From Acidobacteriota bacterium (GTDB lineage Bacteria > Acidobacteriota > Terriglobia > Bryobacterales > Bryobacteraceae): a DNA stretch of 6,530 nucleotides. The notes beneath the pieces are model-generated. The model was not told the DNA's origin and made no database searches. It saw only the letters and a list, made by a program, of their open reading frames with translations. The stretch is taken from assembly GCA_947505565.1 (NCBI GenBank), contig CANNLB010000165.1, forward strand, positions 1-6,530, in the 5' to 3' direction. The position numbers were made by a program, and so were the translations under genes. Every line of letters begins with the position of its first letter. The stretch's first letter is position 1. Below are positions 1 to 6,160 of this stretch, one piece after another.

Positions 1-831
1 AGGCGTCGCCCCCACCGCCCAGTCGAACGGAGTGCTCAATGCCACTTCCCCATCCTGCCCAACCACCCGCCCCAACTCCACGAGCAACCCCAAAGGCGAC
101 TGCACGCAATCCAGCAAATTCAAACAAAACGCCCCACGGAATGCACCGGGGGCGAACGGCATCGCCGCCGCATCCGCGCACCAGAAACTGACATTATTGC
201 GAGGTAATTCCGGCACCGCTTCGTCCACCGCATCGAACACTAAGCCCACCCGCCGCCGACTATAGCGCACCCGCCCCCGCCGTCGAACCCCCTCGGCGAT
301 GCGGAGCATAGAAAAGTTCAAATCCAGTCCTACCGTCAGCTCTCCCGTCGCCCGTGCTAGCTCCAAGGTGCCCCGACCGACCGAACACCCGACGTCAATC
401 CAAGTCCCCGCCGGTGGCGCACTCAACATCTCCATTCCCGCTCGAATCAACGGCAAGTAACTCGGCTCCGCCCCGCCCCAATGCGCCTCCGCGTAGATCC
501 CGTTGTTCCCACGGTCTCGATCAAAGCTCGACCCCGCCCCCGCTAAATCTCCGAGTATCGATTCGGCAAACGGTGTCAAATCCTCGCGTTGCATCACCTG
601 CGATAACTGGCTCGCCGCCCAACTCGGCCCGTCCGTCACCACCACCGGAATGCCGTCTAAGATCGGATGCTCCCGCTGGCAAAGGAGGTTGCTACAGATC
701 AGCACCCCCTCCCGAATGTCGCCGTCCTCCTCCAGCGCTACGTCGCCAATATACAAGACGCTGTCTTGGTCCCGAGCCAACCGGCAGTAAGGACACCTCG
801 GCTGCAACTTCGCGAAATGCTGACGCAGCAC
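1..831 (-). CDS. SAM-dependent methyltransferase with N-terminal Trm112-like zinc ribbon (3' end outside window)
   Basis: Open reading frame of 277 codons with no stop before the left edge, so the C-terminus is missing. Residues 12-65 form a zinc-ribbon/Trm112-like domain: C13-P-Y-C16, then C46 and C51 (spacing CX4C instead of the usual CX2C), followed by the family's typical HPILDGIPVVV strand. Residues about 143-270 are a class I Rossmann methyltransferase: motif I WIDVGCSVGRGT (D146, G148, C149, G152), the acidic end of strand 2 at D170 (VGLDLNFSML), motif III-like ADAAAMPF (D220), and a motif IV-like strand near 234-242. It would transfer a methyl group from S-adenosylmethionine in the cytoplasm; the substrate cannot be read from sequence. 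The start is GTG at 831, chosen because a strong GGAGGA lies 9 bases upstream and the preceding gene stops at 838. It is the last visible gene of the PAAR operon, 6 bases after it. Domain identity is confident; a functional link to the spike genes is only inferred. Confidence 0.85.
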   Translation of the reverse strand, partial: MLRQHFAKLQPRCPYCRLARDQDSVLYIGDVALEEDGDIREGVLICSNLLCQREHPILDGIPVVVTDGPSWAASQLSQVMQREDLTPFAESILGDLAGAGSSFDRDRGNNGIYAEAHWGGAEPSYLPLIRAGMEMLSAPPAGTWIDVGCSVGRGTLELARATGELTVGLDLNFSMLRIAEGVRRRGRVRYSRRRVGLVFDAVDEAVPELPRNNVSFWCADAAAMPFAPGAFRGAFCLNLLDCVQSPLGLLVELGRVVGQDGEVALSTPFDWAVGATP

Positions 832-837
832 CGGGAG

Positions 838-1224
838 CTATCCTCCCACAATGACGTCAGCCGAACACGGAGGGATAATCTTTCCCGTCGGACTCGGAAT
901 CGGTGCGACACACGACACGAAAGCAACCATATCGCCGAGCCGAGCCGCCGGCATCATCCCGATCATGACGGTTGCCGACCCCTTGGCGATAATTCCCGGA
1001 CCTCCCGGTACGCACGAAGGCATCATGCAGGGCTTCGTCATACTCGTCACTACCGCCGCTTGCAAATTGTTAATCATCACCGTCGGCACGCACTTCAGGA
1101 CGATGTCGATGGGAACCGGCGGGTGCGGGACCGGAGTCGGCACGGGCGCCGCTGGATGGATTGGCGCATGACAATGCGGACTGTCATGCATTACTTTGTC
1201 GGTCATTCGTGCGGCAGGAGGCAT
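838..1224 (-). CDS. PAAR-motif spike-tip protein
   Basis: A 128-residue protein of the PAAR family, whose members form a small metal-stabilised cone that caps the VgrG or gp5-like spike of type VI secretion systems and related contractile injection machines. Two exact PAAR motifs are visible, at residues 3-6 (MPPAARMTD) and 92-95 (MPAARLGDM). A third, degenerate copy lies in the middle (LQAAVVTSM, about 54-62). Between them are the glycine/proline-rich turns of the family (CVPTVMING-like and KGSATVMIG), and several His and Cys (H13, H17, C18, H19, C105, C120) could bind zinc. A proline-rich stretch at about 21-38 is an insertion relative to a minimal PAAR protein, which is usually about 90-105 residues. 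It starts one base after the TAA of the gene before it and has no good Shine-Dalgarno of its own, so it is probably translated by coupling. Family assignment is firm; whether it serves type VI secretion or an extracellular injection system is not decided here. Confidence 0.88.
   Translation of the reverse strand: MPPAARMTDKVMHDSPHCHAPIHPAAPVPTPVPHPPVPIDIVLKCVPTVMINNLQAAVVTSMTKPCMMPSCVPGGPGIIAKGSATVMIGMMPAARLGDMVAFVSCVAPIPSPTGKIIPPCSADVIVGG
841..846 (-). promoter_or_regulatory. Ribosome binding site of the methyltransferase gene
   Basis: GGAGGA on the minus strand, 9 bases before GTG 831. It is embedded in the last two glycine codons of the PAAR gene, just before its TAG stop, so translation of the two genes is likely coupled. 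It is the clearest Shine-Dalgarno in the window and decides the non-ATG start. Confidence 0.7.
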
Positions 1225-1225
1225 A

Positions 1226-1561
1226 TTAGTTCAGATAAATCATCTCGCCTTTCACAATCACATCGCCATTGGCGTTGACACGAACATCCGCTACCCCACT
1301 CAACTGCATCCCCCCGTCCGAATGCACATCCACACTCTCGCTGGCGCGGACCTCAAAATTCTTGCACGAAACGTCGACTGTCTCCGCCGCCCGCAGCGAC
1401 AGACGCACGCTCTCCATCTCTAACACCGGCCCGTCCGGAGTCATCTTGATCCGCAGCTCAAGCCGCCCCCCCGCTCCATGAATTTCCACCAGATCATGAC
1501 CCTCTTCCGGCGTCACGGTCAGCGTCTTCGCGTTCTGCAGTGCAATCGTATGAGCGGCCAT
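1226..1561 (-). CDS. Beta-strand repeat protein resembling the VgrG/gp5 C-terminal needle
   Basis: A 111-residue protein built almost wholly of short alternating strands with V-x-V type repeats (for example LVEIHGAGGRLELRI, ETVDVSCKNFEVRASESVDV, ADVRVNANGDVIVKG), ending in GEMIYLN. This pattern is typical of the triple-stranded beta-helix at the C-terminus of phage gp5 and type VI VgrG, and of small stand-alone relatives next to PAAR genes. The OB-fold and base domains of a full VgrG are absent, so it is a needle-only protein. The ATG at 1561 was chosen over longer in-frame starts because those would run into the upstream gene's coding region, and a GAGGA precedes it by 11 bases. It lies 26 bases after the upstream gene and one base before the PAAR gene, which fits a role as the shaft beneath the PAAR tip. 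Assignment rests on repeat pattern and neighbour, not on a conserved catalytic motif. Confidence 0.65.
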   Translation of the reverse strand: MAAHTIALQNAKTLTVTPEEGHDLVEIHGAGGRLELRIKMTPDGPVLEMESVRLSLRAAETVDVSCKNFEVRASESVDVHSDGGMQLSGVADVRVNANGDVIVKGEMIYLN

Positions 1562-1572
1562 GAAACAAGAGA

Positions 1573-1577
1573 TCCTC
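1573..1577 (-). promoter_or_regulatory. Probable ribosome binding site of the needle-like gene
   Basis: GAGGA on the minus strand in the 26-base gap after the TAA at 1588, 11 bases before ATG 1561. The spacing is slightly long, but it supports the shorter start. Confidence 0.4.
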
Positions 1578-1587
1578 GGCGAAAAGG

Positions 1588-2874
1588 TTACCACGAATTC
1601 GCCTCCACTTCGACCCTCTCGCCCCAACGTACCAGCGGCACCACCGCCGGAGCTAATTTGTCGTCTTCCATTACTTGGTCCCAATCCAGCGCTCCACTTG
1701 CCGCCCACCACCCCGTCGCATGACGCACGAGATCAAACCCCGGTTCACCCCGCCATGCTCCGAACCCCTCACAGCCCCCCGTCAACCGAGGCCTCAAATT
1801 CCGTTCCATAAAATCTCTGACCCTCGGCAACTCGAGCAACGCGCGCGGCCCATATCCGACCAAGGAATGAACCGTCGCCGCCGCCGCCATCAACCCCTCT
1901 CCCGCGATGCCCGCACCGAAGCATCCCACCGTCGCCGCCGCCCGCAGAGGAGCCAACACCGCCGATAAGCACAGTCCATTCCAAGTCGCATCCACCTTCC
2001 ATCGCGCCTCCCTCTCTTGCGCCAGAGCTTCGAAGGCAATCGCCGTCCCCGCTGCGCTTAGAACTCGCCCCGACTCCTCCCAATGCCGCGCCACCAAGCC
2101 GTCGGGCCACTGCTGCTGCCGCCGCGCATACTCTTCCACCATCGGCATCGCAATCATCACCGGCCAAGGCCCCACCTCCGGCCATGCCACCTCATAGCTA
2201 CCCATCCGTTCCCGCCACTTCTCCTCCGCCGCCGCCATCGCAGGACCCGGGTCCTCCGGAATCGCCATCGGCACTCCGCTCTCGAACTGCCAGTACTTCG
2301 CGATCCATTCCCCCGGTGCCGAGGACGTCCACGGGAGTCGTGTGCGATACCGCGGCTGCGCCAACCAAGTGCCTTCGGCGAACAGCGGATCCCCTGCCCG
2401 CAACTCGTGCCAGTAGGCGGTCGCCTCCGCCCACGCCGCCGCCGTCTCCACGCACGCCGTCTTGGCAAGCAGTAGATTCTCAAACAACCGGCCGAACGCG
2501 GTCATCATATCGACCCCCTTCGCCCGTAGCGGCCCCGTTTCCGCCTTCACGGCCAGATGGTTCGTCAGCAACGAGTCATGGTCCTCCCCTTCCAACGCCC
2601 GCAGGTACTCGGTCCCCGACGCCGCCGCGCCCCACGGATCGTCATACCGTTTCGCCACGGCAACCTCATTCGCCGCCCGGTCCAACATCGCCGCCCGCGC
2701 CAACTCCAGCAAATCCCCACTCGCCGCCAAATACTCCTCCGCGCTCCCCGCCCGGCCCGCCAACACCATCTCCCGATCCAACGCCACTAACTGATGCCGG
2801 TTCAACTCCGGCTGCCGCAAACACCCCGCCCGTAACCGACAGATGTAGTGATCGTCTCCCAGTAACCCGCTCAT
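1588..2874 (-). CDS. Tryptophan-rich protein of unknown function, first gene of the PAAR operon
   Basis: A 428-residue protein I do not recognise. Visible features: about 20 tryptophans, many in short aromatic clusters (EWIAKYWQF, VAWPEVGPWPV, TGWWAASGALDWDQ); a helical, acidic N-terminal half (about 1-160) rich in Ala, Leu and Glu; and a Gly/Ala-rich hydrophobic segment around residues 300-350 (LCLSAVLAPLRAAATVGCF and GAGIAGEGLMAAAATVHSL) that could be amphipathic or membrane-inserting. There is no signal peptide. ATG 2874 is the only plausible start, since an in-frame TGA lies 30 bases upstream; no clear Shine-Dalgarno precedes it. Position immediately upstream of the needle-like and PAAR genes, same strand, suggests a cargo, adaptor or structural partner of the spike, but nothing in the sequence proves this. 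The G-ending codons match the genes that follow, so it belongs to the same operon and is not a recent arrival. Confidence 0.75.
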   Translation of the reverse strand: MSGLLGDDHYICRLRAGCLRQPELNRHQLVALDREMVLAGRAGSAEEYLAASGDLLELARAAMLDRAANEVAVAKRYDDPWGAAASGTEYLRALEGEDHDSLLTNHLAVKAETGPLRAKGVDMMTAFGRLFENLLLAKTACVETAAAWAEATAYWHELRAGDPLFAEGTWLAQPRYRTRLPWTSSAPGEWIAKYWQFESGVPMAIPEDPGPAMAAAEEKWRERMGSYEVAWPEVGPWPVMIAMPMVEEYARRQQQWPDGLVARHWEESGRVLSAAGTAIAFEALAQEREARWKVDATWNGLCLSAVLAPLRAAATVGCFGAGIAGEGLMAAAATVHSLVGYGPRALLELPRVRDFMERNLRPRLTGGCEGFGAWRGEPGFDLVRHATGWWAASGALDWDQVMEDDKLAPAVVPLVRWGERVEVEANSW

Positions 2875-2900
2875 ACAGTAACCAGCATATCCGTGATCGC

Positions 2901-3447
2901 GTCAACTTCATCATTTCTCGCTTCCTCCGTGCGGCCGCGTGCCTCGCAGCACTCCTCCCCGTTTACGCCCAGCCTCCACGCAGATCTCCGGCATCGCCGC
3001 CTTTATCCATAACTTCAAAACGACTTCTCCCGCATGACCCCGCCCTCCATCGTTACCGGCGACCCAACCGTCGGCGCCACCTCTTTCGCCAAAACCTGCT
3101 CGGATTGCCACGCCAATCTCAACGGCGCCGCTACTCGCATCACCGACCCCAACCAGCTGCAGCAAACCTGACTCATGTCCGGTTGCAGCGGAGGCGGATC
3201 CCACGTCTCCCCGACGACCGTCGCCGTCACGACCGTCACCGGCAAGATGAACAGACGGCTCGTCCGCATCAACGATTTCTTCGTCTCTCTCGTCGACGGC
3301 GAAGGCACCCCGCTCACGTTCGTCCGCTCGGGCGACGTCCCCAAGGTCGAACTCAACGATCCGCTCATCGGTCACCGCAAGCTCCCGCCCACCTACTCCG
3401 ACACCGACATCCACAACCTCACGGCCTTTCTCGTGACCCTGAAATGA
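2901..3447 (+). pseudogene. Decayed secreted c-type cytochrome gene
   Basis: Pieces of one cytochrome are found in three reading frames. At 2901-2975 a signal peptide is readable (FIISRFLRAAACLAALLPVYA|QPP) without a start codon. At 2981-3031 the frame shifts to QISGIAAFIHNFKTTS, which matches the segment that in acidobacterial cytochromes follows the first part of the protein; that first part is therefore deleted. From 3034 a third frame carries a haem site CSDCH (3097-3111). It is interrupted by an in-frame TGA at 3169-3171 and continues without frame change to the TGA at 3445-3447, with a C-terminus typical of these proteins (LVRINDFFVSLVDGEG, YSDTDIHNLTAFLVTLK). The intact protein would be a periplasmic electron acceptor for the quinoprotein encoded next. 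With no start, two frame changes, a deletion and a stop, it should not yield a functional cytochrome. The only intact part is an 90-codon open frame from ATG 3175, which lacks the haem site. Confidence 0.75.
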
Positions 3448-3639
3448 GCAACCATCAAAGGCCCCCTCCTCTGCCTCTCTTTCGCCGGCGCCCTCTACGC
3501 CCAAGGCCTCGACCCGGTCCTGCTCACGAAGCCTCTAGCCAACGATTGGCCCAGCTGCAACGGCGACTACTCCGGCCAACGCTACAGCCGTGTCACGCAG
3601 ATCAACCAGACCAACGTCAAGAATCTGGCTTATCTATAA
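3444..3639 (+). pseudogene. 5' remnant of a PQQ-dependent quinoprotein dehydrogenase
   Basis: The former start ATG (3444-3446) overlaps the cytochrome stop as ATGA, the usual arrangement of an operon. One extra base after it puts the rest out of frame. In the frame from 3448 a signal peptide is visible (CLSFAGALYAQG), followed by the conserved beginning of PQQ beta-propeller dehydrogenases: DWPSCNGDYSGQRYS, then VTQINQTNVKNLAYL. A TAA ends it at 3637-3639, where the family normally continues (NVKNL..W). Only about 65 codons remain of a protein usually 500 to 700 residues long, so the propeller and cofactor site are gone. An intact copy would oxidise an alcohol or sugar in the periplasm and pass electrons to the neighbouring cytochrome. 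The N-terminal match is clear enough for the family, not for the substrate. Confidence 0.75.
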
Positions 3640-3691
3640 AGCGGCCTATCCCCTCGGCGGGGGGCTGACCAGCCCGCGCACCGTGGCAGGA

Positions 3692-4486
3692 AACGTCCGC
3701 CTCTACTTCGATTGGGTCGCCGCGGTCAGCAACGACCGCTCTGCCCACATCGATTTTCCCGTTCGCTCCCCCCCAACGTCGGCCTCGTCACGCTCCTACC
3801 GGGCGCTCTAGCACGCGGCTATGCGGCATATTTCGCCGTCTACAGCCTACTGGTGCTCCTGTCGACCGGGGCCCCGTTCGCGCTCTCCGTAAGCTTCGCC
3901 CGCGCCCGTCCCGGTGCGGCAGGAGTTGTCGCCGCCGTCGGCGCGCTCATCAAACTTGTCCCGGCCCTCATCCTCGCGCTGCCCCTCCTTCGGTTCCGCC
4001 GCGAACCGCACGCAGCCCTTCGCTCCCTCGCCAGTTTTTCCATCACCCTCGCCGTCGGCATCGAGTTCGGTTCGCTCGGCGCCGGACTCCTCCGGCTCCT
4101 CGGCCAATTCGTTCTGTATTTCACCCGTGTCGACAGCTCAGGTGCCTGCCTGTGCATCGAAGTCCGTCACACTGGGGCACCCGCCATCGCCGCGGCCGCG
4201 CTGCCTATCCAAACCCTCGCCCGCCGAAGACAGCGAGACGAGGCCGGAAACGCGACTCTACTTCTCCTGGCCTACGTCCTGGCAGGGAAAGTACTCTCCC
4301 CGCGGTACCTCCTCCGGCTCGCCCCTTTTGTTGTGTTCCGACCCCACCACCGACGGCTGTTCCTCGCGGCCTGTTTGCTGACTATCGCGGTCTACCCCTT
4401 CGGCCTCGACAGCATCATCAAAAAAGCCGCCTGGCCCATCGTGGCTCTTTAATGTTCGTAACGCCATCCTCGTCGATTGCGTCTGA
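3692..4486 (+). pseudogene. Decayed GT87/DUF2029-type membrane glycosyltransferase
   Basis: The remnant starts in one frame with VRLYFDWVAAVSNDRSAHIDFP, the segment that precedes the conserved YPP in this family. It then needs a one-base deletion near 3767 (TAC reduced to TC before a run of C) to continue as PPNVGLVTLLPGALARG in the frame open from 3769 to 4452. Hydrophobic segments follow (YSLLVLLSTG; AVGALIKLVPALILALPLL; LASFSITLAVGI; LLLLAYVLAGKVLSPRYLL; LFLAACLLTIAVYPF), including the recognisable GKVLSPRYLLRLAPFV. A second shift, one extra T at about 4450, separates IVAL from the family-like end NVRNAILVDCV (TGA 4484-4486). The N-terminal membrane helices are absent and the usual RG-IE-S segment is eroded (YFTRVDSSGACLCIE). 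About 265 codons remain, against about 400 or more in intact relatives, which transfer mannose-like sugars from polyprenyl phosphate at the membrane. A 246-codon open frame (from about 3712) survives, but its first ~20 residues are out-of-frame sequence. Confidence 0.65.
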
Positions 4487-4526
4487 CTGATCGTGAGCCC
4501 TACCTCCACCCGAGTAGACTGAGAAC

Positions 4527-5738
4527 ATGCCCCTTTTGGCGCTATTCTTCCTGTTCTGGCAAACCGACCCCGCCGCCCTCGGCATGAAGGCGCTCGAAGA
4601 CCAGAAGTTCGACCAAGCCGTCAACCATTTCGCCGCCGCCCTCAAAACCGACCCCGAAGACCTCAGCGCCACTTTCCACTATGGCCTCGCCCTTAGCATG
4701 GTTAACCGCGACCCCGAAGCCATCGCCGCGTACGAAAAGGTGCTCACCAAACAAGCCGATCTCTTCGAAGCCCAACTCAACCTCGGCGTCCTCCTCCTCC
4801 GCTCCAAACGCCCCGCTGACGCCCTCGTCCTGCTGGAAAAAGCCCAAGCCCAGCAACCCAAACAGTTCCGCCCCAACTACTACCTCGGCGAAGCCCACCT
4901 CGATTCCAGCCACTGGGAATCGGCCGAAATCGCCCTCCAAGCCGCTCTCGCTGCTGACGCCAAGAGCGCCCCCGCCATGGCATCCCTCGCCAAGGCCATC
5001 GCCAAGCAAGGCCGGCTGAAGGAATCCGCTACCTGGTACCACAGCGCCGCGGCAGCCGATCCCAGCTTCAAAGAAGCCCTGCTCGAACTCGCCAGCTTCC
5101 ACGAAGCCGCCGACCAGAAAACAGAAGCCACCGTCCTCTATCGTCTCTTCCCCGATAATGGCCCCGCCCGCGAGCGCCTCGGCGTACTCCTCATCGAACA
5201 GGGCCAAGCCGACGACGCCATCACCCAACTCGAAAAATCCGTCAAGGACTCTCCCTCCACCGCCAACCGCCTCGCCCTCGCCACCGCCTATCTCAAAGCC
5301 AAGCGAAACGCAAAAGCCACTCCCCTGCTCCAACAAGCCGCCGCCGCCGAACCGGGTAACGCCGAACTCCGCCTCACCCTCGGCCGCATCTATCGCGAGG
5401 ATAAACGCCTCCCCGATTCCGCCCGCGAATTCCTCGCCGCCGCCCAAATCGACGCCAAACTCAAGCCTGCCTGGAGCGAACTCGGAGCGACACTTTTCCT
5501 GCTCGGCGATTATCCTCAAGCGCTGAAGGCCTTCGCGCGTCTGAAAGCTTTAGGAGAAGACCAAAACCCTTCCGTTCTCTACCTAGAGGCCCTTTGCTAC
5601 GACCGCCAACAGTTGTATAAAGAAGCTCTGCCCGCTTACGCGAAATTCCTTGCCGCCGCCGCTGGCAAAATGCCCGAAGAGGAATTCAAGGGTCGGCAAC
5701 GTCTTCGCATCGTTAAAAGGATGGTCGAAAAAAGATGA
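4527..5738 (+). CDS. Exported TPR-repeat protein
   Basis: A 403-residue protein made almost entirely of tetratricopeptide repeats, about 11 units of 34 residues from residue 13 to 390 (for example ALEDQKFDQAVNHFAAALKT, then YGLALSMVNRDPEAIAAYEK, then LGVLLLRSKRPADALVLLEK). The sixth unit is shortened (LYRLFPDNGP). A very short hydrophobic N-terminus (PLLALFFLFWQTD) suggests export or membrane anchoring, although it lacks the lysine typical of a signal peptide. TPR proteins act as scaffolds for protein partners; the partner here is unknown, perhaps the two secreted proteins encoded next. The start is fixed by an in-frame TAG 12 bases upstream. No convincing Shine-Dalgarno precedes it, only GAGA at 4521-4524. 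Its TGA overlaps the next gene's ATG. Codons are mostly C-ending, as in the two following genes. Confidence 0.88.
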   Translation: MPLLALFFLFWQTDPAALGMKALEDQKFDQAVNHFAAALKTDPEDLSATFHYGLALSMVNRDPEAIAAYEKVLTKQADLFEAQLNLGVLLLRSKRPADALVLLEKAQAQQPKQFRPNYYLGEAHLDSSHWESAEIALQAALAADAKSAPAMASLAKAIAKQGRLKESATWYHSAAAADPSFKEALLELASFHEAADQKTEATVLYRLFPDNGPARERLGVLLIEQGQADDAITQLEKSVKDSPSTANRLALATAYLKAKRNAKATPLLQQAAAAEPGNAELRLTLGRIYREDKRLPDSAREFLAAAQIDAKLKPAWSELGATLFLLGDYPQALKAFARLKALGEDQNPSVLYLEALCYDRQQLYKEALPAYAKFLAAAAGKMPEEEFKGRQRLRIVKRMVEKR

Positions 5739-6160
5739 AGTGGCTCCTCCTCCTCACCGCTAGCATCCACCTCGCTTCGTCCGCCGATCTCAAGTCCGTG
5801 CAAACCGAACCGAACCTCGAACGCCGCAGCGAACGCGCCCTCGATTACGCGAGCGAAGTCCTCACAAACCTCCGAACCGACGTCGAAAGCAAAGATTGGA
5901 GTAAAGTCTCAGCCGAACTCGCCGACTTCCGCGCCGGCGTCGATCTCTGCGTCGAGTCCCTCAAATCCACCCGTAAAACTGCTCGCCGCAACCCCAAATA
6001 CTTCAAGAAAGCCGAAGTCCGCCTCCGCGAACTCGGGCGTCGCCTCAAAGGCCTCCAACAGCTCCTCCACGTCGACGACCGCACCAAAATGGGGAACTTG
6101 ATCGAATACGTCGACCAGGTCCAGGACGACCTCGTCAATCTAACTATGGGGGTCCGATGA
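5735..6160 (+). CDS. Small secreted helical protein, unknown function
   Basis: A 141-residue protein with a clear signal peptide (MKWLLLLTASIHLASSA, cleavage likely after A17) and a mature part predicted to be charged, mostly alpha-helical and rich in Arg/Lys/Glu (for example RKTARRNPKYFKKAEVRLRE and LRELGRRLKGLQQLLHVDD). Near the N-terminus of the mature part is VQTEPNLERR (residues 22-31), which recurs in modified form in the next gene. ATG overlaps the TPR gene's stop as ATGA. An AAAGGA lies 13 bases upstream (5716-5721), inside that gene. I recall similar hypothetical proteins beside TPR genes in acidobacteria but know no function. It is probably periplasmic and translated by coupling with the TPR protein. 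Confidence 0.82.
   Translation: MKWLLLLTASIHLASSADLKSVQTEPNLERRSERALDYASEVLTNLRTDVESKDWSKVSAELADFRAGVDLCVESLKSTRKTARRNPKYFKKAEVRLRELGRRLKGLQQLLHVDDRTKMGNLIEYVDQVQDDLVNLTMGVR

Noticed and set aside
667..1278. 203-codon plus-strand open frame over the PAAR and methyltransferase genes
   Set aside because: Arg/His-rich shadow sequence opposite two genes with recognisable motifs.
1562..1711. Longer N-terminus for the needle-like protein
   Set aside because: The extension overlaps the end of the upstream 428-residue gene in another frame, is low-complexity in content, and the ATG at 1561 has its own GAGGA.
2900..2905. TTGACG on the minus strand upstream of ATG 2874 as a -35 element
   Set aside because: No acceptable -10 hexamer at 16-18 bases spacing; the candidate GTTACT is poor.
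3169..3171. Selenocysteine or recoded TGA in the cytochrome
   Set aside because: The gene lacks a start and has other frameshifts, and TGA is used as a normal stop in the intact operon, so simple mutation explains it.
3649..3664. CCCC/GGGG hairpin as a terminator after the quinoprotein stop
   Set aside because: The stem is only about four pairs with no following T run, and it lies in fossil coding sequence.
2184..3668. 494-codon open frame on the plus strand
   Set aside because: It is Pro/Ser/Arg-rich antisense sequence of the 428-residue gene and then out-of-frame reading of the cytochrome fossil. Only its short signal-peptide stretch at 2901-2975 has meaning, as part of the pseudogene.
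4542..5519. 325-codon open frame on the minus strand
   Set aside because: Gly/Glu/Phe-rich mirror of the TPR gene, caused by its regular codon bias; no domain or start signal.
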